A stretch of 64,000 nt of DNA, taken from contig CAZAQV010000001.1 in the NCBI GenBank assembly GCA_964487255.1, forward strand, positions 124,001 to 188,000, read 5' to 3'. The notes beneath the pieces were generated by a model, which worked only from the letters and a program-made list of their open reading frames with translations, did no database searches and was not told the DNA's origin. This document shows positions 34,157 through 42,647 of the stretch, piece by piece. How positions within the stretch are numbered: position 1 is the first letter of the stretch; each line of letters starts with the position of its first letter. The translations under genes and the position numbers were made by a program. This stretch comes from CAZAQV01 sp964487255 (lineage in GTDB: Bacteria; Myxococcota_A; Polyangia; Polyangiales; CAZAQV01).

Positions 34157-35016
34157 TGCTGCGAGCACTCGGCGTCGTCCTTGTGTTCGTGTTGTGCGTA
34201 ACCGCTGCCTCGCGGGTCGACGCGCAGATCGAGAACCTTCCCGACACACCACCCGCCGAAGATGTCGTCAAACCCGAACAGGTTCCAGAGCCTCCACGCG
34301 TGGGCTGGTTTTTGGGCAGTGCGCTCGACTTCGGACTCATTTATCTGCGACCTCGCATCATGTTCGGATATGGCAACCCCCAGACAGACTGGATCGGGCT
34401 CGACCTTAACCCAGTCATCTCGCTCAGCGACCTCGGCGCGTACGGCGGGCTGCGCTTTCAGTGGGAATTCGTAAACCTGAGAATTGGTACGCGTGTCGCG
34501 TACTCAATCCAACGTGCCGCGCTGCGCCCCCAAGAACATTATACTCGAGACGAAATTGAAGAGCGGCGGGTCGGCGACATGCCCGTCACCCGCGCCAAGT
34601 ATCTCGCCAATGAAGTGGAACTCACACTCACCCCGAACTTCGGGCGCCACGCACTGTGGATCGAGGCTGCCGTCACACACATCACGCTCGCGCCGGCAAA
34701 TCGGTATGTCTACGAAGAGCGCATGCGTGTCGTGACGGACCCTCCGTGGCTGTTTCGGGGTATGCTCGGCTGGAGCTTTCGCTTCGACTGGAACACGCTT
34801 CCAGTGCAACTTACACCTGCCGTGGAAGGTATTTGGGCGCATAACCGCGAAGAGCTCACCGTACGGGCCGGCGGCATCATCGCGATCGCGGTCACGGATG
34901 AGCTTGCGGTACGGGCGTTCTTCATGGCGACTGCGGTGACGCCCGACTCGATCGGCTTCGAAGGTGCCAACTTCGGCCAAGTGGGCATCCGCTGGACGCC
35001 AATGTATTGGTTCTGA
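34156..35016 (+). CDS. Outer-membrane protein, probable beta-barrel
   Basis: A 286-aa exported protein with a signal peptide (LRALGVVLVFVLCVTAAS, cleavage after VDAQ). A Pro-rich stretch (residues about 30-50) follows, then amphipathic strands up to a C-terminal aromatic ending (WTPMYWF), as outer-membrane barrels usually end. The start ATG 34156 shares its A with the upstream TAA, so it is translationally coupled to the PAP2 gene. A barrel and a lipid phosphatase made together suggest outer-membrane lipid modification. Repeat D directly follows. Confidence 0.65.
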   Translation: MLRALGVVLVFVLCVTAASRVDAQIENLPDTPPAEDVVKPEQVPEPPRVGWFLGSALDFGLIYLRPRIMFGYGNPQTDWIGLDLNPVISLSDLGAYGGLRFQWEFVNLRIGTRVAYSIQRAALRPQEHYTRDEIEERRVGDMPVTRAKYLANEVELTLTPNFGRHALWIEAAVTHITLAPANRYVYEERMRVVTDPPWLFRGMLGWSFRFDWNTLPVQLTPAVEGIWAHNREELTVRAGGIIAIAVTDELAVRAFFMATAVTPDSIGFEGANFGQVGIRWTPMYWF

Positions 35017-35017
35017 T

Positions 35018-35105
35018 TCTATTTATGGCTCTTCACGGCTCCGCGTCGCAACCAACGATGTGCTGTTAGCACATCGGGTTGCTTTGGCTGCGCACGCTCA
35101 TCACG
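35018..35105 (+). repeat. Intergenic palindromic repeat, copy D
   Basis: Contains TCTATTTATGGCTCTTC as in copy A, then CACGGCTCCGCGTCGCAACC, a perfect 9-bp stem CGATGTGCT-GTT-AGCACATCG (35056-35076), and the GGCTGCGCACGCTCATCACG tail. It fills the gap between two convergent genes exactly, as copy C does. Confidence 0.85.
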
Positions 35106-35106
35106 T

Positions 35107-36012
35107 TCAAAAACTCATGCCGTAGCTGAACGTCAGAGGGTTCGCGGAACTGCTGGTCGGGTCGAGCGCGCTGGGTTCATCGCCCATGTTGTAGAGCCAA
35201 ATCGGTAACCCGTACCCGATCACAAAACCCACCAATGAGCCGAGAATGACGTCGGTCAGGTGGTGGTCGTCGGTCGCAACGCGCAGCAGCGCCGTGGTCG
35301 CCGCCACGGCAATCGACGCTCCGCAGATCGAATAATTGAGTATGTCATTGTCCGCGAGATCACCGCGCACATGAAACGAGCAGAGCAACCCCGCACCCGA
35401 AAACGCCCCGGCAGAGTGTCCACTGATCATCGACTCGTTGATCGATTTCGACGCGCATCGCCAATCCGGCGTGTCGCCACCACATGTGTACGAGTACGGT
35501 CTCGCGCGCGAGAGGAGGTATTTGCTGGCTTCGGTGATGAGCATCGTGAACGCCTCCGCATGCAGTGCGATCACACCAAGCTCAATCCCTCGGCTACCGT
35601 ACCGACCTACGCCTATCGGGATGTCCACCAAATATGGGGCCAGCAGCATCGACCGCAGCAAAACATCGCTGATGTCACGCAGCACTTCGATCTCTTCACG
35701 CGTTGCTGGACGCAGTGCGTCGCGAACTCCCCGCTCAAAAGGTAACAACAGGGACCAACGTGGCTCACTTAGATTGCTATTGGTCAATCGCAAAGCGACG
35801 GCGGTACCAACGCCACCAAGCGTGAGCACAACTTGCTCGTTCGTAGGCTTGCTCCACTGGGGCTGCGCGCAAGCCGGAAGCGCGAGGCATTGGGCGAACG
35901 ACAGCAGCAACACAACGCGCAGGGCAACTCGTCGGCTTTCGTTCGAGAAAAAGAATGCTTGCTTTGCACTGGGGACGGACACTGATAGGAACTCGCTAGC
36001 ATGGTCGAACAC
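35107..36012 (-). CDS. Second exported PAP2-family phosphatase
   Basis: A 301-aa protein with a hydrophobic signal segment (VALRVVLLLSFAQCLALPACAQ) and the PAP2 motifs KYLLSRARPYSY, SGHSAGAFSGA and RVATDDHHLTDV, all with the catalytic His/Arg/Asp present. It is a distant homologue of the gene at 33218 rather than a recent duplicate. The N-terminal 30 residues before the signal segment are unusual, and the ATG at 36012 overlaps the divergent kinase gene by 12 bp, so the true start may be further in. It is predicted to act in the periplasm on lipid or polyprenyl phosphates. Confidence 0.8.
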   Translation of the reverse strand: MFDHASEFLSVSVPSAKQAFFFSNESRRVALRVVLLLSFAQCLALPACAQPQWSKPTNEQVVLTLGGVGTAVALRLTNSNLSEPRWSLLLPFERGVRDALRPATREEIEVLRDISDVLLRSMLLAPYLVDIPIGVGRYGSRGIELGVIALHAEAFTMLITEASKYLLSRARPYSYTCGGDTPDWRCASKSINESMISGHSAGAFSGAGLLCSFHVRGDLADNDILNYSICGASIAVAATTALLRVATDDHHLTDVILGSLVGFVIGYGLPIWLYNMGDEPSALDPTSSSANPLTFSYGMSF

Positions 36013-37593
36013 AAACCGCAGGCAAGATCGGCGCTTCGATCCATGTTCGGGGAGTCTACGGCCGGTTTTGCGACCGCATTTGCGGAGCGCGCTCGACTGT
36101 ACCTTCGGGTGACCACGATCATCAACGCACTGCTGTCGGCGGTTATCATGGTCGTCATCGTTCGACTCACCGCCGGCAACCTACGCGAGATGCACAAGCA
36201 CATGATCGGTGCTGCCTGGGGCGTGACCGCGCTAAACGCCATGGCTTGGTTCTTGATCTCCAAGAGCAGCCCTTCGGCAATCGCATCGAACATCACGGTG
36301 GGCGTCAACACGGTGATCCTAACGGCGTTCTATACTTACGGGGCAACGCGAGCCGTCCCAGCCAACGACAAAGCAGCCGCCCTCTTCTCACTGTTGATCG
36401 TCACCATCATCTTGGTCTTGCGATCTTCGCTGGTGCCCAGCCCAGCGACAGTCACCGCCATCATCGGGGCCCTCTGCGTGGCGTTTCCCGGATATGCGGC
36501 GCGCCCAGTGTTCGTTGGCGACGATTCCATGTTTCTTGCTTTCTTCTGGAGCCTCGCCGGTATCGTCGTCGCCGTCACCACGGTCACGTCGCATACGGTC
36601 TACGGGCTCGAGCAACGCATGCGAGCAAAAACCCAGCTCGGTCCTTATCGCCTGTCTCGCGCGATTGGCAGTGGAGGTATGGGACAAGTGTTTCTGGCGG
36701 AGCACGCCATGTTGCATCGCCCGACAGCGATCAAGCTGTTGCGGGACAGCTCCCAAGCGGCAGCGCGCGAACGCTTTCACCAAGAAGTGCAGGCGGCGAG
36801 CACGCTCAACCACCCCAATACCGTTGACATCTACGACTATGGGCGCACCCCGGAAGGGGTTTTCTACTTTGCGATGGAATATGTGGAGGGCGCGACGCTC
36901 GAGCAGATTGTACGCGCAACAGGGCCGCTGCCCCCCGAGCGCGTCGTCTTCTTGCTCTTACAAGCCGCCGGTTCCATCGGCGAAGCACATAGTCGTGGCT
37001 TGGTTCATCGTGACATTAAACCCTCGAATCTGATGCTCTGTGAGCGCGGCGGAAACTTTGACACGCTTAAGGTCCTCGACTTTGGGCTCGTGAGAGACAT
37101 CTCCGATGAAGCAGACTCGGCAGCAGGTGACGATGAGCAAGGCGGAGGATCGCTCACAGGGACCCCGCTTTACCTTGCGCCCGAGACCATTCTGGATGAG
37201 CACAGCTTCTCGCCGCAGAGCGACGTTTACGCGCTGGGCGCGACCGCCTATTTCCTGCTAGCGGGCCACGCGCCGTTTCAGGGACCAACACTGGTGGATG
37301 TGCTGGCTGACCACCTCTCCACCGCTCCATCGAGCCCTGGTTCAGAAGACGAAAAGTTAAACGAGCTGATCTTGGCTTCACTCGCAAAGGATCCTAGTCA
37401 ACGCCCCCAAGATGCACGTGAGTTCGCGCTGCGGTTGGAAACGTGCGCCGCTTTCCGACAGTGGAAGCAAAGCGACGCAAACATCTGGTGGTCCGAGCAC
37501 CGGGAGGTGATTGCAACCCGTTGCAGCAACGTTCCTGACACACGCATGCCGAGTACCAATGACGGCGAGCAGTTCATCTCAAAAGTACTATGA
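36001..37593 (+). CDS. Ser/Thr protein kinase with N-terminal multi-pass membrane domain
   Basis: A 530-aa kinase with the domains in reverse order to the 24982 gene. Residues about 30-200 form six hydrophobic helices, and the kinase domain starts about 216. It has GSGGMGQVFLAEH (223 onward), HRDIKPSN with Asp338, DFG at 360 and GTPLYLAPE, so it should be catalytically active. The membrane module probably senses the membrane or a small ligand; it does not match a family I can name. It diverges from the PAP2 gene (12-bp overlap of the starts as drawn) and its 3' end overlaps the convergent membrane protein gene by 6 bp. Confidence 0.88.
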   Translation: MVEHKPQARSALRSMFGESTAGFATAFAERARLYLRVTTIINALLSAVIMVVIVRLTAGNLREMHKHMIGAAWGVTALNAMAWFLISKSSPSAIASNITVGVNTVILTAFYTYGATRAVPANDKAAALFSLLIVTIILVLRSSLVPSPATVTAIIGALCVAFPGYAARPVFVGDDSMFLAFFWSLAGIVVAVTTVTSHTVYGLEQRMRAKTQLGPYRLSRAIGSGGMGQVFLAEHAMLHRPTAIKLLRDSSQAAARERFHQEVQAASTLNHPNTVDIYDYGRTPEGVFYFAMEYVEGATLEQIVRATGPLPPERVVFLLLQAAGSIGEAHSRGLVHRDIKPSNLMLCERGGNFDTLKVLDFGLVRDISDEADSAAGDDEQGGGSLTGTPLYLAPETILDEHSFSPQSDVYALGATAYFLLAGHAPFQGPTLVDVLADHLSTAPSSPGSEDEKLNELILASLAKDPSQRPQDAREFALRLETCAAFRQWKQSDANIWWSEHREVIATRCSNVPDTRMPSTNDGEQFISKVL

Positions 37594-39819
37594 GGCCTCG
37601 TGATACTGCTCGCGGCGAGCGCGCTGGTAGTGTTTTCGAAGCGTCGTCAGGTCGATTTCACCAGAGCGAAGCTCTCGCGCCATGGCGTCGATTCGTTCCT
37701 GATCGAATATCGGTTGCGCCGCCGTGCGCTCCGGATCACGTGCCAAGGAAAGCAACCTGTCGCGTAAGGAACTCGGCAAGAGATTATCGAGGTATTCGAG
37801 TCCGGTGCCACGTTGATGTTCGTCGTCCGAAGTAATCCCAGCAAGCGCCAGCTTCAGTCGATCACCGTAGCCCAATACTGCCAAAAGCAAAAAGACGTAT
37901 TCCACGCTCGTCGCGAGCTGACGCCCGCGTGAATCGTACAGAAACGGAGACTGCCGTTCGAACTCGCTCTCGGGCTCGATCGTCATCGATGGACGTCGCA
38001 GCTCCTGCTCTGCAAGCGAGAGCAGAAGCTTGCGTTGCGGTCGCATCCCCTCGCTTGTTCCAGTGATTTGCAGCAGACCGATCGCGGCTGCCCGACGCAG
38101 GCGCAGTTCGCCGTCGGCGATCACCTCCAGCAGACTGTCACGTCCACGCGAAGTCGGCATCGCAGCCAAAAGTTGGATGGCCCGGATTCGAACGGGCGCG
38201 CTCTCGCGTGGTGAAAGCGCGAGATCGCCAAGCTGACCCACCATAGCTGGCGCGCTCTGTACGAGTTCTTGCCAGCCATCGCATTTGGGGTCGTCAATGC
38301 TTCGTAGGGCTTGGCGAAGCGGCGTCGCCAAATAGCGCTCGGAGACATCAACTGGCAGGCGCTCGACCACGCGCTGAGGCTGCGGTTCCCCGTCACGGCG
38401 CCTCAAGAGTGCCCGCGCTTGTACCTGGGCAAGCAAAGCCTGGCGTGAGGCCGTTTCGGACTTGCCCTCTAGCTCAAAGTCGGTCTCATCGGGATCCCAA
38501 AGTCGGGCGTCGCCAACGAAAGTACCCGCCAGGACTTTGGCATGGGGCGTATCCGCCTGCGAGTCTCGATTTTGCAGACGCGCTCGCAGGGTCTCCGCAA
38601 GTGCCGTCACGTACTCGCGGCGGACGACGATCAAGGCCGATACCATGCCCGCCGCAACCACAGCAGCGCTACCGAGCAAGACACGCGTCGCGCTATCGCT
38701 TACGACCGACAGCACGGCCAATGCAAGCCCGCTGGCGACCGCGGTGCCCAGGCGATCACAGCCAAGGTCGATGAGGACTTTGGCGATGCGTTTTTGAGCA
38801 CGTGCAATCGACGTATACAAAAGCTCATACCCCGAACGATAGAGCGAGTTCTCGATCACGACAGCTCCACCGCGAAGCGCGACCAAGGTCACAATTCCAG
38901 GGGCTGCGATCGCGAACGGCAGGAGCACAATCGCCGTTGCTGGAAACACGCACACCGTAAGAACAACACCGAGCTTGCGAAGCGCACCTCGTGAGCCGAA
39001 CGCCTGAACAAGGAACGTGATGATACCGGTCACCGTGTAAAAGATTGCGAAGAAGCCGACCAACGCCGGCTTCTCTGACAACTCGGCAACCTCCGCCTTG
39101 AACACGTAATCGATGAGGCCCGACATCATCGCTCCACAAAACACCACGATCGCGATCGTCCGCGGGTAGCGATGCTTCGCCAGCACGCCAACACCAGAAA
39201 ACAGCGACTGTGGACTCCGCCTGTTTCTCTCCTTGCGCATGCCACGCGCGACCATCGAGATCAGTGCCGCGCAAATACCACTGGCAATGCCAAATCCGGT
39301 CAGTAGCAATTGCAGCGCGATATCTGCAAAAGCCCATGTGAGCGCGCCTCCGACCACACCGCCGACGGTCGCCCCAACCGCGACACGACTGACCGCACGC
39401 TTGGCAGAGTAGGGGTCGAAACGCTCGTTGATCACCGACCAAAAGCCGGAGATCATCGCAATACCGAGGGCTGCGACGTGAATGTAGACGGCAGCGGCAA
39501 CGATACGCGGCAAAGCTTCGGCAAACCCCGCCTCGACGAAGAATAGCACGCCATTGAGTGCAAACATCACCGGAACGGCCGCCGCTGGGCTAAACGCACC
39601 CATGAGACGTCCGAACAGGAGCGCTGCCAGAAACGAGGCAAAGGCAGAAGCCAACATGATGTATGGCAGCGATGTCGGCGAGTACTCGGTGAGGAAGAAG
39701 CCGTCGCGCACCGCCTTCGATGCGACTTGCTGAGCGATCATGAGTGCCGCAGCGATCGCGCCGACCCAGACCGCGAGGTCTTCTGACCTTTTCTTGGCCG
39801 CATCCGTCACCGCGCCCAC
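37588..39819 (-). CDS. Npt-like membrane transporter fused to HEAT-like C-terminal domain
   Basis: A 743-aa protein. The first 430 residues have 10-12 hydrophobic helices and an Npt/MFS-like layout: SKAVRDGFFLTEYSPTSLPY near the start and FDPYSAKRAVSRVAVGATVGG near 133-153, comparable with the block in the 30189 translocase. The last 310 residues are soluble, with repeated helix pairs (APVRIRAIQLLAAMP, GELRLRRAAAIGLLQI) that look like HEAT repeats, ending in a charged helix. The fusion suggests transport coupled to protein binding. It is a second Npt-like gene in one window. There is no signal peptide; the soluble domain is presumably cytoplasmic. It converges with the kinase gene (6-bp overlap). 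Confidence 0.65.
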   Translation of the reverse strand: MGAVTDAAKKRSEDLAVWVGAIAAALMIAQQVASKAVRDGFFLTEYSPTSLPYIMLASAFASFLAALLFGRLMGAFSPAAAVPVMFALNGVLFFVEAGFAEALPRIVAAAVYIHVAALGIAMISGFWSVINERFDPYSAKRAVSRVAVGATVGGVVGGALTWAFADIALQLLLTGFGIASGICAALISMVARGMRKERNRRSPQSLFSGVGVLAKHRYPRTIAIVVFCGAMMSGLIDYVFKAEVAELSEKPALVGFFAIFYTVTGIITFLVQAFGSRGALRKLGVVLTVCVFPATAIVLLPFAIAAPGIVTLVALRGGAVVIENSLYRSGYELLYTSIARAQKRIAKVLIDLGCDRLGTAVASGLALAVLSVVSDSATRVLLGSAAVVAAGMVSALIVVRREYVTALAETLRARLQNRDSQADTPHAKVLAGTFVGDARLWDPDETDFELEGKSETASRQALLAQVQARALLRRRDGEPQPQRVVERLPVDVSERYLATPLRQALRSIDDPKCDGWQELVQSAPAMVGQLGDLALSPRESAPVRIRAIQLLAAMPTSRGRDSLLEVIADGELRLRRAAAIGLLQITGTSEGMRPQRKLLLSLAEQELRRPSMTIEPESEFERQSPFLYDSRGRQLATSVEYVFLLLAVLGYGDRLKLALAGITSDDEHQRGTGLEYLDNLLPSSLRDRLLSLARDPERTAAQPIFDQERIDAMARELRSGEIDLTTLRKHYQRARREQYHEAS

Positions 39820-39869
39820 CTTAGTCGGTCACTGCTGCTGGGTCACGATTCTAGCAAACCAGCATAGGC

Positions 39870-40949
39870 CTATTTACGCATGACTTCCATGTTCATGGTC
39901 ATCTGCGTCTTCATCATCATGTTCCGCCCACCGGTCGAAAGCGACATCTCCGTGGTCGCCTTGATCTCGCCCTTGCTGTTGGGGACCAGCTTGTTGAGGT
40001 TAAGCTCGATCTCCGAATCGCCGCTCGCCTTGTGGGAAAGCAGCTTTCCGACCGCGCCCGCCGGCAAGCCCTCCCGGAGTGTCTGCACCTTCGCGTCTTG
40101 GGCGATCGCACAGTTCAGCTTGGCCTCGGAACCCTTGTGCGACTTGAGCGTACAGGTCGAGGTCTGGTCGATGGTCATGCCGCTATTGCGAACGGCTTGA
40201 ATCACGCGCCATTTGGCGCCCTGTCCGACCGGCTTCTCAGGCAGCGGAAACGACAGTTGCTTCATGTTTCCTTGGAGCTGTTGAACCATTTGCTTCAACT
40301 GCGGTGTCGCGCCGGGTGGGGTCGTGTACTCCCCGCCTACGATAAAGCCGCGCGATGTCATCTCAGACCACCCCTCAAGGTTCTCGACGCGAGCGAGTTC
40401 GGGCTTGAGCGACGCGAGGACGGCCGGATCGGCGCTCTTCTCGTCGAGGACACGCATGTCGCGAATGACGGCCTTTGAGCGAACGTTGCCGTTATCTAAC
40501 ACCTTTTCTTCCTCGAGGGTCACCCGGGTGCGGATCTTCGGCATGCTCACCGCTGGCGCCTGCGTGCCGTTCATCGTCATACGCATGTCCATCTGCATGT
40601 CCATGACCATCTCGTGCTTGCGTCCGGCTTCAAACTTGTAACGCAGCTCGGCGTGCGGCGCCTTGCCTGGCGAAAGGAGCTCCAGCTCAGTTTCGGGTAG
40701 TTCGCCTTGCGGTTCCGTTGGTATCTCCGGTTGAGCGAGCTGCTCCGGCGCCTCGGGTTGGTCGAACTCCGAAGGCAGTTTTGGCGCCGTGGATGCCCCG
40801 GAAGCTTGCTGGGCAATCGAGCCATCTTCCTCGTCATCACACCCGGCGAAAGTGCCCGCTGCACAAGCGACGGCGGTCATCCAAAACACGGTTGTCTTCG
40901 CAAAACGCGGGGTAGTGAGTTGTCGCTGAATCGTCATGCGTGGAACCAT
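39870..40949 (-). CDS. Lipoprotein with Met-rich beta strands
   Basis: A 359-aa lipoprotein with lipobox TFAGC followed by an acidic and Pro/Glu-rich linker (about 37-95) and a beta-rich domain. Unusual methionine-rich strands occur near the domain start (MVMDMQMDMRMTM) and again at the C-terminus (MMMKTQMTMNMEVM). They read as the first and last strands of one sheet and resemble DUF6263-type proteins. The start is uncertain by four codons (Met1 or Met5). The function is unknown; exposed Met could bind copper or buffer oxidation, which is inference only. Confidence 0.6.
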   Translation of the reverse strand: MVPRMTIQRQLTTPRFAKTTVFWMTAVACAAGTFAGCDDEEDGSIAQQASGASTAPKLPSEFDQPEAPEQLAQPEIPTEPQGELPETELELLSPGKAPHAELRYKFEAGRKHEMVMDMQMDMRMTMNGTQAPAVSMPKIRTRVTLEEEKVLDNGNVRSKAVIRDMRVLDEKSADPAVLASLKPELARVENLEGWSEMTSRGFIVGGEYTTPPGATPQLKQMVQQLQGNMKQLSFPLPEKPVGQGAKWRVIQAVRNSGMTIDQTSTCTLKSHKGSEAKLNCAIAQDAKVQTLREGLPAGAVGKLLSHKASGDSEIELNLNKLVPNSKGEIKATTEMSLSTGGRNMMMKTQMTMNMEVMRK

Positions 40950-41056
40950 ACCGCTTTCGCACCCGCACGCCTACATAAGCCGTCCAGTCCATCCTTTTTT
41001 GGAAGTGCCCAAAAACGAGAACTTCTTGCTTGTCTATTTGAGGTGAGAATTCCCCC

Positions 41057-41581
41057 TCAGATTTCCCCCACACCTGCTTCGGTCTGCGAGTGTCGTTGGT
41101 AATCGCCCCTTTGACCTCCGCGCTTACTCTCGAGCGCAATCTGTTCGATGGTCAGGCTGCGGTCGACAGCTTTGAGCATATCGTAAAGGGTGAGGGCGGC
41201 GACACTGACCGCGGTTAACGCCTCCATCTCAACCCCGGTCGCATCCTTGGCGACCGCACGCGCCGTTAACTCAATCACGGTCTCTTCACCCTCCTCCTGG
41301 GGCTCCCCGATGAGGAGTTCACAGCCCGCGAGCGCCACTTGGTGACACAGCGGGATTAGATTCGACGTCTGCTTGGCCGCGCTGATTCCTGCCACGCGAA
41401 CCGTCGCGAGCACATCCCCTTTTTTGTTGTGGACACTCTGCAACGCAGCGGCGGCCGCACGGCTCATTCGAACGCGACCACGCGCAACGGCCACACGCTC
41501 GCTCGTGCGCTTGCCCGAGATGTCCACCATGCGCACCTGGCCCCGCTCATCTGCATGCGAAAGTCGTAGTTCGTTGCCCAT
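41057..41581 (-). CDS. moaC: Cyclic pyranopterin monophosphate synthase
   Basis: A 174-aa enzyme of molybdenum-cofactor biosynthesis that completes conversion of GTP-derived intermediate to cyclic pyranopterin monophosphate after MoaA. The N-terminal MVDISGKRTSERVAVARG, the LIPLCHQVALAG motif and the GVEMEALTAVSVAALTLYDM signature are all present. The start at Met of MGNELRLSHADERG matches the family's normal length; the open frame upstream lacks similarity. The C-terminal 15 residues (GGQRGDYQRH...) extend beyond the usual end. No other moa/moe gene is nearby. It diverges from the exported methyltransferase across 72 bp. Confidence 0.95.
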   Translation of the reverse strand: MGNELRLSHADERGQVRMVDISGKRTSERVAVARGRVRMSRAAAAALQSVHNKKGDVLATVRVAGISAAKQTSNLIPLCHQVALAGCELLIGEPQEEGEETVIELTARAVAKDATGVEMEALTAVSVAALTLYDMLKAVDRSLTIEQIALESKRGGQRGDYQRHSQTEAGVGEI

Positions 41582-41653
41582 CCCCAGACCATAGACCGGC
41601 TGTGCTCCTCGAGCACTGGACAAAAGCCTGGCTGGCACCATGGTGATGCCATC

Positions 41654-42541
41654 ATGCACCACCTCGCCACCCGAAGTCTCCTCGCCCTGAGTTTGCTCGC
41701 CTGCGGAGGCTCCGCAACGACTCAAACTGCGACACCGCAAACATCCGAAGAACGCCCACTGGTGACTGACGCCGCAGCCACCGAACCAGTCGCCCCGCAA
41801 ACAGGCTCGGTTGAGGCTGCAGTAACAAGCCCACATCGATCTGAGGCAAATCGTGCTCGGGATCGTTATCGTCACCCCAAGGAAACGTTGGCGTTCTTTG
41901 GGCTTAAGCCCGAGATGACAGTGGTCGAGCTAGCCCCCGGCCGCGGCTGGTACAGCGAAATCCTCGCGGCGCTCCTCTCGCCCAACGGTCAGCTCATCGC
42001 GGCGGTGCCGCCGCGCTACCAGCAAGCGTTCGATGAGTTCGTCGCGCAACATCCGCTCTACAAGTCGATTCACACCGTTGTGCTCGACACCGAGAAGCCG
42101 ATCAAGTTGGCCAAACCGTCGAGCGTGGACATGGTCGTTACGTTTCGCAATACCCACAACTGGATCCAAAGTGGTCACGAAGAGGCTGTGTATACAGCGG
42201 CTTTTAAGGCCCTCCGACCGGGCGGAGTGCTTGGTGTCGTCCAACACCGCGCAAAGGAGGGTGCCGATGTAGAGCAAAGCGCCCAAAGCGGCTACGTGCC
42301 GCAGGCACACGTCGTCGCGCTCGCAGAACAAGTCGGATTCAAACTCGAAGAAGCGAGCGAGATCAACGCGAACCCTGCGGACACGACGGACCACCCTGAA
42401 GGCGTGTGGACGCTTCCGCCGGTTCTGCGGCTCGGCGACCAAGATCGTGCAACGTACCAGGCAATCGGTGAAAGTGACCGGATGACACTACGTTTTCGTA
42501 AGCCCGGGGCCTCAAATGCCACCGATAGCGTAGTCCTTTAG
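41654..42541 (+). CDS. Exported SAM-dependent methyltransferase-like lipoprotein
   Basis: A 295-aa protein with a lipoprotein signal (LLALSLLACGG, Cys17) and a Rossmann methyltransferase core: VVELAPGRGWYSEIL near 93-107 (motif I) and a GGVLGVV block near 192. It matches the COG4798-type predicted methyltransferases, a family that is oddly exported, where SAM is not expected. Motif I keeps the G-x-G (APGRGW). The acidic residue pattern suits SAM binding, but activity outside the cytoplasm is unproven. Start ATG 41654 lies 72 bp from the divergent moaC start. Confidence 0.75.
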   Translation: MHHLATRSLLALSLLACGGSATTQTATPQTSEERPLVTDAAATEPVAPQTGSVEAAVTSPHRSEANRARDRYRHPKETLAFFGLKPEMTVVELAPGRGWYSEILAALLSPNGQLIAAVPPRYQQAFDEFVAQHPLYKSIHTVVLDTEKPIKLAKPSSVDMVVTFRNTHNWIQSGHEEAVYTAAFKALRPGGVLGVVQHRAKEGADVEQSAQSGYVPQAHVVALAEQVGFKLEEASEINANPADTTDHPEGVWTLPPVLRLGDQDRATYQAIGESDRMTLRFRKPGASNATDSVVL

Positions 42542-42647
42542 GCTTTTTTCGCACGGCCGACGGGTCCACTTGAGCGTCGCTCGGAGCGCTACGAGCGGCA
42601 GGATTGTCACCACCATTTGCTGTTTTTTGGTACCCTCGCCCACGAGT

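Noticed and set aside
36246..36827. Plus-strand frame of 193 codons within the second kinase gene in another phase
   Set aside because: Basic, low-complexity translation; the kinase frame has all catalytic motifs and covers it fully.
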